Positions 8,200-18,808 of a DNA stretch of 64,000 nucleotides are shown here, in pieces. Source of the DNA: Domibacillus iocasae (lineage in GTDB: Bacteria > Bacillota > Bacilli > Bacillales > Domibacillaceae); NCBI RefSeq assembly GCF_001750285.1, contig NZ_MAMP01000024.1:1-64000 (forward strand), given 5' to 3'. Numbering within the stretch: the first letter of the stretch is position 1; every line of letters begins with the position of its first letter. The notes beneath the pieces were generated by a model. That model was not told where the DNA came from, ran no database searches, and saw nothing but the letters and a program-made list of their open reading frames with translations. The position numbers and the translations under genes were made by a program.

Positions 8200-8330
8200 A
8201 ATGTCCAGCTTCAGACGCCATCAACTCGAGGTCATAAGTCAATCCCTTCTGGAGGCACAAAACGCCTCCGCCAGAGCTCGACTTATGCTTGTCGCTGATA
8301 AAATCGGGCACCTTCCGCTTTTGTTATAAA
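8200..8330. repeat. structured intergenic repeat (Bacillaceae type)
   Basis: A non-coding block with nested inverted repeats: CATAAGTC (8233-8240) against GACTTATG (8280-8287), and inside it CTGGAGGC (8249-8256) against GCCTCC (8264-8269). Its edges carry GTCCAGCTTCAG and CACCTTCCGCTTTTG. It resembles the roughly 110-130 base palindromic intergenic element I recall from many Bacillaceae genomes; a diverged relative seems to lie at 63226-63410. Function unknown. Confidence 0.55.
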
Positions 8331-8347
8331 AAAAAACAGAAACCGCC

Positions 8348-8983
8348 TTATTGGACGGACTCTGTTTTCAAGAGGAACCTGTCGCCTTTCCCTGCTTTCA
8401 TTGCTTCTTCAGTTAAAAGGGAATGCAGCATCATGTCGTTAAAAATGCGGGCAATGTCTTCGATGGACAATTCTCCTTCTTTTTTAAACCATTTGTACAT
8501 CCAGTTGATCATGCCCATAATGGCCATTGTGGTGATTTGAGCCGGTACTTCCGGACGGAAATCACCATTATCCTGGCCTTCGCGGATAATTTGCTGTAGA
8601 AGCTGGCGGTACTCCTCCCGTTTTTCATTAATCTGCTTTTCAAAGTCGCCTTTTAAATACGTGCTTTCCTGATAAAAAACAGTAATATGCGGCTTGTATA
8701 AATCGAATATCCGTGTAAACGAAGTGATAATGCCGCACATTCTTGAAACCGGATCTGATTCTTTATCATATGTTTCTTTCGCTTTATTGAGCAAATAAGA
8801 AATAAACACGTCATGAATATGGTACAGCAGCTCATCCTTTGATCGGAAATTATGATAAAATCCGCCTTTTGAGGTACCGCATTCATCGACGATCTGGTCA
8901 ACGGTTACACCGTGGTAGCCATGTTTTTCGAACATAATTAAAGCGGTTTCAATGATTCTTTCCTTGACAGGTTTTTTTTTCAT
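8348..8983 (-). CDS. TetR/AcrR-family transcriptional regulator
   Basis: 211 residues if started at ATG 8983, which has AAGGA 8 bases upstream; an earlier in-frame ATG at 9004 has no ribosome site. The N-terminal TetR helix-turn-helix is clear (ERIIETALIMFEKHGYHGVT, then CGTSKGGFYHNFRSKDELLY). The C-terminal ligand domain is alpha-helical with an aromatic stretch MINWMYKWFKK, in the style of KstR2/fatty-acyl-type regulators. The ligand cannot be told from sequence. No divergent target gene adjoins it: the TRIC gene converges on it and spoVK lies 37 bases upstream, so its target is probably elsewhere or itself. Confidence 0.85.
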   Translation of the reverse strand: MKKKPVKERIIETALIMFEKHGYHGVTVDQIVDECGTSKGGFYHNFRSKDELLYHIHDVFISYLLNKAKETYDKESDPVSRMCGIITSFTRIFDLYKPHITVFYQESTYLKGDFEKQINEKREEYRQLLQQIIREGQDNGDFRPEVPAQITTMAIMGMINWMYKWFKKEGELSIEDIARIFNDMMLHSLLTEEAMKAGKGDRFLLKTESVQ

Positions 8984-9020
8984 TTTCATCATCCTTTTTG
9001 ACATTTTACCATATGTGTCT

Positions 9021-9929
9021 TTATTGTGACAATTGAAAATCTTCCCCTTTCAGCATTTTCAGCTCTTTTTTAGAGTGGACCGACTGCGCCATAAGACGGA
9101 CAGCCTGGCGGCGGGCCGCTTTTTCAATTAGCGTCCGTATGTTCCGGCCATTCGCAAAACGGAACCCGCTGAGGCGTTTTTCCTGCTCAATGATGGCTGT
9201 TAATATATGACGGCTGTCATGGTCAATTTCATATTTTTTTTCAGCCGCAATCACATCCGCTATTTGAAGGAGTTCATCTACTGAATAGTCAGGAAAATGA
9301 TGAATAAGAGGAAATCGCGATTGCAGTCCGGGGTTCATGGACAAAAAATGCGCCATTTCACGCGGGTAGCCGGCTAATATTAAAATAAAGCTGTTTTGAT
9401 GATCTTCCATTTGCTTAACAAGTGTGTCAATCGCTTCTTTTCCGAAATCTTTTTCTCCGCCGCGTGCAAGGGAATAGGCTTCGTCGATAAATAGGACCCC
9501 GCCCAGCGCTTTTTTGACAAGATCACGTGTTTTTTGTGCTGTATGGCCGATATATTCTCCAACAAGATCTGCCCGCTCCGCTTCAATGAACTGCCCTTTT
9601 TCCAATAAACCGAGCCGTTTAAACATCGATGCAATAAGGCGTGCGGCGGTTGTTTTGCCGGTGCCGGGATTGCCCGTGAACAACATATGAAGCATATGGC
9701 CTTTCGTTTCAATTCCTGCTTCCGTCCGTTTTTTGCTTATATAAGCAGATGCATAAAGTTCCCGTATGAGTGTTTTTAACCCCGAAAGGCCAATAAGCGC
9801 CTCCATTTCCTGTTCAATGGAACGGAGAAGACTGTGCTCTGGCTGATCCGGCCAGTCTGCCGCCAGCACCGGCTTTTCTTTTGGATTTAGGACGACATGA
9901 ATACGGCCTTCTTTACTTGTCTGCTTCAT
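9021..9929 (-). CDS. spoVK: stage V sporulation protein K, AAA+ ATPase
   Basis: 302 residues, CbxX/CfxQ-type AAA+ ATPase needed for spore maturation in B. subtilis (mother cell). Walker A GNPGTGKT is at 86-93, Walker B LFIDEAY at 146-152, a sensor/arginine-finger segment SMNPGLQSRFP near 207-217 and the lid domain after it. Start ATG 9929 follows AAAGGAGGGACG. Same neighbourhood as in B. subtilis (next to hfq), apart from the missing hflX. Sigma-E control is expected; the leader has CATATCTT about 20 bases before the ribosome site, too weak to claim as a -10. Confidence 0.95.
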   Translation of the reverse strand: MKQTSKEGRIHVVLNPKEKPVLAADWPDQPEHSLLRSIEQEMEALIGLSGLKTLIRELYASAYISKKRTEAGIETKGHMLHMLFTGNPGTGKTTAARLIASMFKRLGLLEKGQFIEAERADLVGEYIGHTAQKTRDLVKKALGGVLFIDEAYSLARGGEKDFGKEAIDTLVKQMEDHQNSFILILAGYPREMAHFLSMNPGLQSRFPLIHHFPDYSVDELLQIADVIAAEKKYEIDHDSRHILTAIIEQEKRLSGFRFANGRNIRTLIEKAARRQAVRLMAQSVHSKKELKMLKGEDFQLSQ

Positions 9930-9967
9930 GCGGCGTCCCTCCTTTATAAAAAAGATATGCGCATTGA

Positions 9968-9999
9968 CAAAAAAAAGACCCGCGGTTTAGCGGATCTTT
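9968..9999 (-). terminator. hfq terminator
   Basis: AAAGACCCGC and GCGGATCTTT pair across a 6-base loop. The minus-strand T-run (A-run at 9968-9976) follows. Confidence 0.75.
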
Positions 10000-10009
10000 G
10001 CGCTGTTTC

Positions 10010-10243
10010 TTATTCTTGTTCGTCAAAATTCAAGCTGACGCTGCGCTGAGGAGCAAATGTTGAAATGGCGTGTTTGAACACAAGCTGCTGCTTGCCATCG
10101 GTTTCCACAAGAACGGTAAAATTATCGAACCCTTTAATGAGGCCGCGCAATTGAAATCCATTCAATAAAAATACAGTAACCATCGTGTTTTCTTTACGCA
10201 GCTGGTTCAAAAACTGGTCTTGAATGTTAATCGGCTGTTTCAT
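10010..10243 (-). CDS. hfq: RNA-binding protein Hfq
   Basis: 77 residues, the compact Gram-positive length without the long C-terminal tail of enterobacterial Hfq. Sm1 is [20 protein letters not shown] with [13 protein letters not shown], and Sm2 ends in [12 protein letters not shown], the family's K-H-A signature on the proximal face. Forms a hexameric ring binding U-rich and A-rich RNA; in Bacillus its effect on most sRNAs is modest. It lies 43 bases behind miaA and is probably co-transcribed with it, as in many bacteria. Start ATG 10243 follows a GAGGAGG site. Confidence 0.97.
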   Translation of the reverse strand: MKQPINIQDQFLNQLRKENTMVTVFLLNGFQLRGLIKGFDNFTVLVETDGKQQLVFKHAISTFAPQRSVSLNFDEQE

Positions 10244-10286
10244 GCTTCGTTCCTCCTCTTTCTATCTGAATCCATTATTACTAATT

Positions 10287-11237
10287 CTACCTTAGATTCA
10301 GCTTTCCTGCCAGCAACGAGCAAATTTGTTGTTTTTTTTCCTCTCGTGCAGATTTATCGGTTACATCAAACCAGTTAATATCCATTTTATTGCGGAACCA
10401 AGTCAGCTGACGCTTGGCATAGCGGCGCGAATTTTGTTTTAATATGTCTACTGCTTCTTCAAGCGGCTGTTCGCCGCGTAAATAAGGAAACAGTTCCTTG
10501 TAGCCAATCGCCTGAACAGCCGGTGCATTCGTTATATTCATCTCGTACAGCCAGTTTGCTTCGCTTAAAAGCCCGTTTTTCATCATGATGTCAACGCGGG
10601 CGTTAATGCGGTCATAAAGCACTGCACGGTCCATCGTAAGGCCAATCATAACACTGTCATATCTTTCAGCAGGCAGTTTTGAGCTTTTTTGTTTTGAGGC
10701 GGGCTCCCCGGTTGTCCGGTAAATTTCAAGCGCACGGATCGTCCGACGCACATTATTTGGATGAAACGAAGCGGCCGTTTCCGGGTCAATTTCCTTCAGC
10801 TGGTCATGAAGCGCCTCCGCTCCTATTTCCTCCGCTTCCGCTTCAATTTCTTTTCGAATCGTGCTGTCCGTTCCGTCTGCGGCAAATTCGTAGTCATATA
10901 AAACGGATTGAATGTAAAGGCCCGTACCGCCGCAAATAATCGGCAGCTTGCCGCGTACGTTAATATCAGTAATCTTTTCACGGGCAAGCTGCTGGAATTC
11001 GGCAGCAGAAAACGGTTTATCCGGATCTTTAATGTCAATTAAATGGTGCGGCACCCCGTCCATTTCTTCTTTTGTTACTTTAGCCGTTCCAATAGAGAGG
11101 CCGCGGTAAACCTGCATAGAATCCCCGCTGATGACTTCTCCATTGTACTTTTTGGCAAGATAAATGCTTAAGTCCGTTTTTCCTGATGCTGTCGGGCCAA
11201 TAATGACAGCCACTTTGTTTTTGTCCACGTTGTTCAC
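10287..11237 (-). CDS. miaA: tRNA dimethylallyltransferase
   Basis: Transfers the dimethylallyl group to A37 of tRNAs reading UNN codons; MiaB, also in this window, then adds the methylthio group. 316 residues. P-loop GPTASGKT at 14-21, then GDSMQVYRGLSIGTAK, HHLID and CGGTGLYIQSVLYDY; QAIGYKEL and RRYAKRQLTWFRN in the C-terminal part contact tRNA. Two GTG starts are possible: 11237 and 11228. AAAAGG lies only 2 bases before the first and 11 before the second; the second is at least as likely (313 residues). Confidence 0.95.
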   Translation of the reverse strand: MNNVDKNKVAVIIGPTASGKTDLSIYLAKKYNGEVISGDSMQVYRGLSIGTAKVTKEEMDGVPHHLIDIKDPDKPFSAAEFQQLAREKITDINVRGKLPIICGGTGLYIQSVLYDYEFAADGTDSTIRKEIEAEAEEIGAEALHDQLKEIDPETAASFHPNNVRRTIRALEIYRTTGEPASKQKSSKLPAERYDSVMIGLTMDRAVLYDRINARVDIMMKNGLLSEANWLYEMNITNAPAVQAIGYKELFPYLRGEQPLEEAVDILKQNSRRYAKRQLTWFRNKMDINWFDVTDKSAREEKKQQICSLLAGKLNLR

Positions 11238-11281
11238 AGCCTTTTATTTATAAGTATCCTTATTATAGCGGATACGGACCG

Positions 11282-12904
11282 TTACGAACAGGCGGCTATT
11301 TCTGCTTCCAGCTCTGCTGTATGCTTGTCTTTTTCTTCTTCCCTCCAGCCAAACAGCTGTGCCATTTTTTCAATAACCGGCTGTTTATACGTTAAAACGG
11401 TTTGAATATCAAATAGTAAGGCACCAGTTCGGCGGATAAAAAAGTCAGCTGGTGTATACGCCATTTCTTCCTCAATCGCATAAAGAAGCTGTGCGTTCAT
11501 GACTGCAGGAAGCTCGCTCTCTTCTTTGTAAGAAAAGACTTTCTCGGCATTGGAGCCATACATATGCACAATCTTTTTCGCTTCTTCTTCTGTAAAACCT
11601 TTTGAAACACCAACCGCTGTTTTTGCTTTTACAAACGCCGGGAAGTTTGCAGATCCTCCGACGTCCCCACCTGAAATCGGCAAATACTTCGTTTCAGACG
11701 GGCTGTACAAAATGCCTTTTTCTTCTTTTAATCGTTTAGCCACTAAGTCGACAATGGTTTCGGCCATTTTCCGGTAGCCGGTTAATTTTCCGCCTGCAAT
11801 CGTCAACAAGCCGGATTCTGCTTCCCAAATCTCATCTTTTCGGGAAATTTCTGATGGATCTTTGCCGTCTTCATAAATGAGCGGGCGGACACCCGACCAG
11901 GATGATTCTATATCAGATTCGCTCACACCGACAGATGGGAACATAAAACGGATTGCTTCGAGCAAATAAGCCCGGTCTTCTGCTGTCACATCCGGACGGA
12001 TCGGATCGGTATTATAGAACGTATCAGTCGTACCAACGTACGTTTTGCCGTCGCGCGGAATCGCAAATACCATTCGTTTATCCGGTGTATCAAAATAAAC
12101 GGCCTGATGAAGCGGAAAAACTGACTGGTCGATGACAATGTGCACCCCTTTTGTCAGGCGCAAATGCTTGCCATTCTCACTTCCGTCCTTTTTACGAACT
12201 TCATCCACCCAGGGGCCGGATGCGTTAATGACTTTTTTAGCCGAAATTGTCAGCGTTTCTTTTGTGAATTGATCGATTGCTTGAATGCCTGTCACTTGCC
12301 CATTTTCGTACGTAAAGCCCTCTGCTTTTACATAATTCAAGCAAAGCGCCCCTTTTTCAGCCGATTTTTTCATGACTTCAAGCGTCAATCTTGCGTCATC
12401 GGTCCGGTATTCAACGTAGTAGCCGCCGCCTTTTAATCCGTCCTGCTTAATAAGCGGTTCTTTTTGAAGTGTTGCTTCAGCGGAAAACATTTTTCGGCGT
12501 TCAGACCGTTTCACACCGGCCAAAAAGTCGTACGCACGAAGGCCAAATGACGTTGAGAGCGGACCAAACGTGCCGCCTTCATGAAACGGAAGAAGCATCC
12601 ATTCCGGTGTTGTCACATGTGGGCCATTTTCGTATACAACAGCCCGTTCTTTTCCGACCTCTGCGACCATTTTCACTTCAAATTGTTTTAAATAGCGAAG
12701 GCCGCCATGTACGAGCTTTGTCGAACGGCTGGATGTACCTGCTGCAAAATCCTGCATATCGACTAATGCGGTTTTCATGCCGCGCATGGATGCATCAAGC
12801 GCAATCCCGGCACCCGTGATCCCGCCGCCAATCACTAACACATCAAATTGTTCGTTTTGAAGAGCATGTATTTTTTCTTTGCGCTCATAGTTCGTGAAAT
12901 TCAT
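11282..12904 (-). CDS. glpD: aerobic glycerol-3-phosphate dehydrogenase
   Basis: FAD enzyme at the membrane that oxidises sn-glycerol-3-phosphate to dihydroxyacetone phosphate and passes electrons to the quinone pool. 540 residues, close to the B. subtilis length. FAD-binding GGGITGAG at 26-33, then [20 protein letters not shown], the substrate-region [15 protein letters not shown] and [14 protein letters not shown]. Start ATG 12904 follows AAGGGGATGACG. A strong hairpin terminator stands between its promoter side and the coding region (12952-13005), the signature of GlpP antitermination. It is preceded by glpK on the same strand. Confidence 0.97.
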   Translation of the reverse strand: MNFTNYERKEKIHALQNEQFDVLVIGGGITGAGIALDASMRGMKTALVDMQDFAAGTSSRSTKLVHGGLRYLKQFEVKMVAEVGKERAVVYENGPHVTTPEWMLLPFHEGGTFGPLSTSFGLRAYDFLAGVKRSERRKMFSAEATLQKEPLIKQDGLKGGGYYVEYRTDDARLTLEVMKKSAEKGALCLNYVKAEGFTYENGQVTGIQAIDQFTKETLTISAKKVINASGPWVDEVRKKDGSENGKHLRLTKGVHIVIDQSVFPLHQAVYFDTPDKRMVFAIPRDGKTYVGTTDTFYNTDPIRPDVTAEDRAYLLEAIRFMFPSVGVSESDIESSWSGVRPLIYEDGKDPSEISRKDEIWEAESGLLTIAGGKLTGYRKMAETIVDLVAKRLKEEKGILYSPSETKYLPISGGDVGGSANFPAFVKAKTAVGVSKGFTEEEAKKIVHMYGSNAEKVFSYKEESELPAVMNAQLLYAIEEEMAYTPADFFIRRTGALLFDIQTVLTYKQPVIEKMAQLFGWREEEKDKHTAELEAEIAACS

Positions 12905-12951
12905 TTCGTCATCCCCTTAATGATTTCTTCTATGCTATACCCCGTAATAAA

Positions 12952-13005
12952 CAAAAAGAGACCTGAAAGTGCAAAACAGCATCGCTGCTTTGCTTTCAGG
13001 TCTCT
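12952..13005 (-). terminator. glpD leader terminator (GlpP antitermination target)
   Basis: A perfect 13-base stem, AGAGACCTGAAAG (12957-12969) with CTTTCAGGTCTCT (12993-13005), followed on the minus strand by a T5 run. It lies in the untranslated leader before glpD, where B. subtilis has the terminator bypassed by GlpP plus glycerol-3-phosphate. Confidence 0.85.
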
Positions 13006-13054
13006 CCCGTTTCTCCGGACAATGTATTAACTTATATTTATTGTATCATTGTTG

Positions 13055-15371
<2,317 letters not shown>

Positions 15372-15437
15372 TCCATCCTCATCCCTTCTTCTTGTTTTTT
15401 TCACCCTTTTACGCCCGGGATCGTCAAAGACAGGAAA

Positions 15438-15481
15438 CAAAAAAACTCACACTGATCCCAGTAGCGGGTGTCAATGTGAGT
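15438..15481 (-). terminator. glpF leader terminator (GlpP antitermination target)
   Basis: ACTCACACTGA (15445-15455) pairs with TCAATGTGAGT (15471-15481), one wobble, followed by a T7 run on the minus strand. It lies between the glpF promoter and its ribosome site, parallel to the hairpin before glpD. Confidence 0.8.
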
Positions 15482-15519
15482 CTCCATGTTCTCGGTCACT
15501 AATTTATGAACTTGCGTTT

Positions 15520-15548
15520 ATCATACACGATTTTGAAAGCGTTGTCAA
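15520..15548 (-). promoter_or_regulatory. glpFK promoter with overlapping cre site
   Basis: TTGACA (15548-15543), 17-base spacer, TATGAT (15525-15520) on the minus strand. TTGAAAGCGTTGTCAA at 15533-15548 matches the CcpA cre consensus with one mismatch and covers the -35 box, so glucose repression is expected. Confidence 0.85.
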
Positions 15549-15564
15549 ATTGTTTTTTGACATG

Positions 15565-15592
15565 TTGAAAGCAATCAAATAACGGGTATGAT
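15565..15592 (+). promoter_or_regulatory. promoter of the PPK2 gene
   Basis: TTGAAA (15565-15570), 16-base spacer, TATGAT (15587-15592), divergent from the glpFK promoter in the same 230-base gap. Confidence 0.55.
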
Positions 15593-15612
15593 AAAAAAAG
15601 GGAGGAATGACC

Positions 15613-16377
15613 ATGGACATTGAGCTAGAAAAATTAAAACAGGGCAAACCATTAACGGATAAAAAAGAATATAAAGTAAAGCTGGAAAAATATCAGCGTC
15701 GTCTGCTCGCCCTGCAGCAGATGCTGTTTCAGGAAAAAATCGGATTGATTATTGTGTTTGAAGGAATGGATGCAGCCGGAAAAGGCGGTGCCATCAAACG
15801 AATGAATGAACAGCTTGATCCACGCGGCGTTCTCGTGCATCCGATTTCAGCGCCAGCGCCTCATGAACTTCGCTACCATTATTTGCAGCGGTTCTGGCGA
15901 AAGCTGCCGCAGCACGGACAAATTGCGATTTTTGACCGGTCATGGTACGGGCGTGTACTCGTCGAACGAATTGAAGGATACGCTGGCCATCGGGAATGGA
16001 AACGGGCTTACGATGAAATTAACGCATTCGAAAAATCACTAACCGATGAACGATACATAATGGTGAAATTCTGGGTGCATATTTCAAAAGATGAGCAGCT
16101 GCGCCGGTTTGAAGAACGGCAGCAGGATCCGATAAAACGGTGGAAAATTACCGACGAAGACTGGCGCAACCGGAAAAAGTGGGGAATGTATGTAAAAGCA
16201 GCCGAAGAAATGCTTAGCAAAACCGATCATGCCTATGCTCCGTGGCATGTAATTGAAGGAAACGACAAAAAATATGCGCGGGTAGCTATTTTGAAAAAAG
16301 CGGTAACGCATGTGGAGCAGTCACTCACTCAAATGGGCCAGCCGCTGCCAGAATATGAGCTGTTTGGTGCAAAATAA
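15613..16377 (+). CDS. PPK2-family polyphosphate:nucleotide phosphotransferase
   Basis: 254 residues from ATG 15613; an ATG at 15607 is too close to the GGGAGG ribosome site. PPK2 signatures: Walker A FEGMDAAGKGGAIKR, the PRGVLVHPISAPAPHE substrate loop, FWRKLPQHGQIAIFDRSWYG (Walker B plus lid) and the C-terminal YAPWHVIEGNDKKYARV. These enzymes use polyphosphate to phosphorylate nucleotides; the subclass (AMP or NDP) is not safely told here. It is the only gene of this stretch on the plus strand, back to back with glpFK. A functional link, for example ATP supply for glycerol kinase, is only a guess. Confidence 0.9.
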   Translation: MDIELEKLKQGKPLTDKKEYKVKLEKYQRRLLALQQMLFQEKIGLIIVFEGMDAAGKGGAIKRMNEQLDPRGVLVHPISAPAPHELRYHYLQRFWRKLPQHGQIAIFDRSWYGRVLVERIEGYAGHREWKRAYDEINAFEKSLTDERYIMVKFWVHISKDEQLRRFEERQQDPIKRWKITDEDWRNRKKWGMYVKAAEEMLSKTDHAYAPWHVIEGNDKKYARVAILKKAVTHVEQSLTQMGQPLPEYELFGAK

Positions 16378-16408
16378 AAAAAGCGAAGCCGGCTGGCTCC
16401 GCTTTTTT
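16376..16408. terminator. bidirectional terminator between PPK2 gene and glpP
   Basis: An A-rich left arm with GCGAAGCC pairs with GGCTCCGCTTTTTT; T-runs on both strands. It overlaps the stop codons of both converging genes. Confidence 0.75.
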
Positions 16409-16967
16409 ACCTTTTAGAAAATTCTTTCCACAAATCAACGTTTGACGTTGTTACTGCTGAAGCTCCTGCTTTTAACGCTGCTTCCACTTCTTCTTTCGTA
16501 TCAATCAACCCTCCGGCAAAAACCGGTTTTCCCGTTCCCTGCCGAATAAGGTCAATAATCTTCGGCGCCACGCCCGGCAGTACTTCAATATAATCCGGGT
16601 TGGCTTTTTGCGCGAGCTTCACGCTGCGGTTAAGAGCGTTGGAGTCGAGGATAAACGCCCGCTGCGTGGCAACGAGTCCTTTTTGCTTTGCTTTGATCAG
16701 CGCACTGCCTTTAGTTGAAATAATACCGTACGGCTTTGCATAGCGGGCAATAAATTCAACGCCGTGCTCATCGCCGGAAAGTCCGCTGATTAAATCCAAA
16801 TGAACAAACATGTTTTTCTCGTTTTGCCTTGCTAAATCGAGCACACTTTTGACCATGCCAATGTGCAAATCCAAAAAAACGCCATATTCGTAGTTCATCG
16901 ACAGCATTTTTTCAAAGTCTTTCATTGACCGGATGGCCGGCAAAACAAGTTGTCCGTTAAATGACAT
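16407..16967 (-). CDS. glpP: glycerol-3-phosphate-responsive antiterminator
   Basis: 186 residues, the full length of the family. RNA-binding protein that, with glycerol-3-phosphate, lets polymerase pass the leader terminators of glpF and glpD; both candidate targets are in this window. The fold is a TIM barrel: VFLDLHIGMVKSVLD, FVHLDLISGLSGDEHG, GIISTKGSALIKAKQK, IEVLPGVAPKII and PVFAGGLIDTKEEV are the strand-loop motifs. It starts at ATG 16967 behind AAGAGGTGG, only 12 bases after mutL, so it is probably transcribed with mutSL rather than with glpFK. Confidence 0.95.
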   Translation of the reverse strand: MSFNGQLVLPAIRSMKDFEKMLSMNYEYGVFLDLHIGMVKSVLDLARQNEKNMFVHLDLISGLSGDEHGVEFIARYAKPYGIISTKGSALIKAKQKGLVATQRAFILDSNALNRSVKLAQKANPDYIEVLPGVAPKIIDLIRQGTGKPVFAGGLIDTKEEVEAALKAGASAVTTSNVDLWKEFSKR

Positions 16968-16979
16968 GGCGCCACCTCT

Positions 16980-18797
16980 TTACATAATTCGTTTAAACAT
17001 CTTTTCAATATCGTAATTAGACAAATGAATTGTAATCGGACGGCCGTGCGGACATGTGAATGGGTCACTGCTTTCTCTAAGATCCCCGAGCAGCCGCTCA
17101 ATTTCATCATTCCGGAGATGGCGGTTTGCTTTAATTGATCCTTTACAGCTCATTAAAATGGCCGCTTCTTCCCGAATCTTTTTCACATCCGGCTTTTTCA
17201 TCGCAAGAACTTCCTCAATCATTTCTTCAATGACGTCGCGTTCTTCATTTTTTGGAAACCAGACGGGATGTGAACGAACTATATATGATTTATCACCGAA
17301 GGGCTCTAGAAAGACGCCGACTTCTTCAAGCGCCGCTTTATTTTCCTCGATTTTCATCCATTCATCTGCGGAAAAATCAAATGTCATCGGAATAAGCAGT
17401 TCCTGAAGCTCCGGCTCTGTCTGGCCGACCTTTTCCCTGAAATATTCATATTTCAGCCGCTCCTGGGCGGCGTGCTGGTCAATCATATACAATCCGTTTT
17501 CATTTTGAGCAAAAATATACGTGCCGTGCATCTGGCCAATTGGATAAAGCATCGGCATTCGCTCTGTATCGGCTTTAATGGTTTCTGGTGGCGGTTTTAC
17601 AGCAGGAACTGCTCTCTGCTGTTCTTCAATAATACTTTCTTGCGGTGATTCTTTAACCGGTTCGTTGTAGAATTCAGGCTTATACAGCTTTTCTACTTCT
17701 TGTTTCGGCGGCATCGGAGCAGGCTTAGATCGCGGGGGTTCAAACTGGAATGCCCGCTGTTCGGTAAAATCTTTTCGCTTTTTTAATACAGGCAGCGCGT
17801 CCGGAATTAACGTCTCTTTTCGCAATGCGGCTTTCACCGTCTCCGTAATGAGCGCACACAGTTCCTGTTCCTTGCTGAAACGCACTTCAAGCTTTGCCGG
17901 GTGAACATTCACATCGACAAGCAAGGGGTCCATGTCGATGTTTAAAAGGACAATCGGATAGCGCCCAATTGGCAAAAACGTATGATAGCCTTCTGTTATC
18001 GCATGGGCCACTTTGAAATTTTTAATAAACCGGCCATTGACCATCATAGACATGTAGTTACGGGAAGCCCGTGTTACTTCCGGCAGTGAAATAAATCCCG
18101 AAATCGTAAAATCCAGAGACTCGGCATGAATCGGAATCATTTGTTTTGCAATGGAGATGCCGTAAATGGCAGCCAGTACTTGTCTCGCGTCACCGCTTCC
18201 ATTTGTTTTTAACAATTCACGGCCATTATGACGCAGCCGGAAAGATACATCCGGACGGCTGAGCGCCATTCTATTAACCGCATCCGTAATGTTGCCAAGC
18301 TCTGTATGAACACTTTTCATATATTTCAGGCGCGCCGGTGTATTAAAAAACAAGTTTGATACAGTAATTTCCGTTCCTTTTCGGGCAGGCCCCGGCTGTT
18401 TTGATTGAATTGCCCCGCCCGACAAGACTATTTCCATGCCCTCCCCACTGCCAGTTGACGTAGCCATCTTAACATCGGAAACAGAGGCGATGCTCGGCAG
18501 TGCTTCGCCTCGAAAACCGAGTGTCCGAATGCGAAACAAATCATTTTCATCTTTAATTTTGCTGGTCGCGTGACGATAAAAAGCCCGCTCTATATCATCC
18601 GGTTCAATGCCGGATCCGTTGTCTGTAAGACGGATAAGCCCAAGTCCCGCTTCCTCTACGTCAATTTCCACAACGGTACTGCCGGCATCAATCGCATTTT
18701 CCGTCAGTTCTTTTACAACGGACGCCGGACGCTCAACGACCTCACCGGCCGCAATTTTATTTGAAAGAGATTCATCAAGCTGGCGGATTATTCCCAT
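16980..18797 (-). CDS. mutL: DNA mismatch repair protein MutL
   Basis: 605 residues. N-terminal GHKL ATPase: NAIDAGS (34-40), [11 protein letters not shown] (58-68), YRHATSKI and [17 protein letters not shown] proline- and charge-rich linker spans about 330-410. The C-terminal endonuclease motif [12 protein letters not shown] (near residue 430) with CPHGRP near the end is the metal-dependent nicking type found in bacteria without MutH. MutS recruits it to mismatches. Start ATG 18797 follows GAGGTGA, 11 bases behind mutS. Confidence 0.97.
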   Translation of the reverse strand: MGIIRQLDESLSNKIAAGEVVERPASVVKELTENAIDAGSTVVEIDVEEAGLGLIRLTDNGSGIEPDDIERAFYRHATSKIKDENDLFRIRTLGFRGEALPSIASVSDVKMATSTGSGEGMEIVLSGGAIQSKQPGPARKGTEITVSNLFFNTPARLKYMKSVHTELGNITDAVNRMALSRPDVSFRLRHNGRELLKTNGSGDARQVLAAIYGISIAKQMIPIHAESLDFTISGFISLPEVTRASRNYMSMMVNGRFIKNFKVAHAITEGYHTFLPIGRYPIVLLNIDMDPLLVDVNVHPAKLEVRFSKEQELCALITETVKAALRKETLIPDALPVLKKRKDFTEQRAFQFEPPRSKPAPMPPKQEVEKLYKPEFYNEPVKESPQESIIEEQQRAVPAVKPPPETIKADTERMPMLYPIGQMHGTYIFAQNENGLYMIDQHAAQERLKYEYFREKVGQTEPELQELLIPMTFDFSADEWMKIEENKAALEEVGVFLEPFGDKSYIVRSHPVWFPKNEERDVIEEMIEEVLAMKKPDVKKIREEAAILMSCKGSIKANRHLRNDEIERLLGDLRESSDPFTCPHGRPITIHLSNYDIEKMFKRIM

Positions 18798-18808
18798 GTC
18801 GGTTCACC

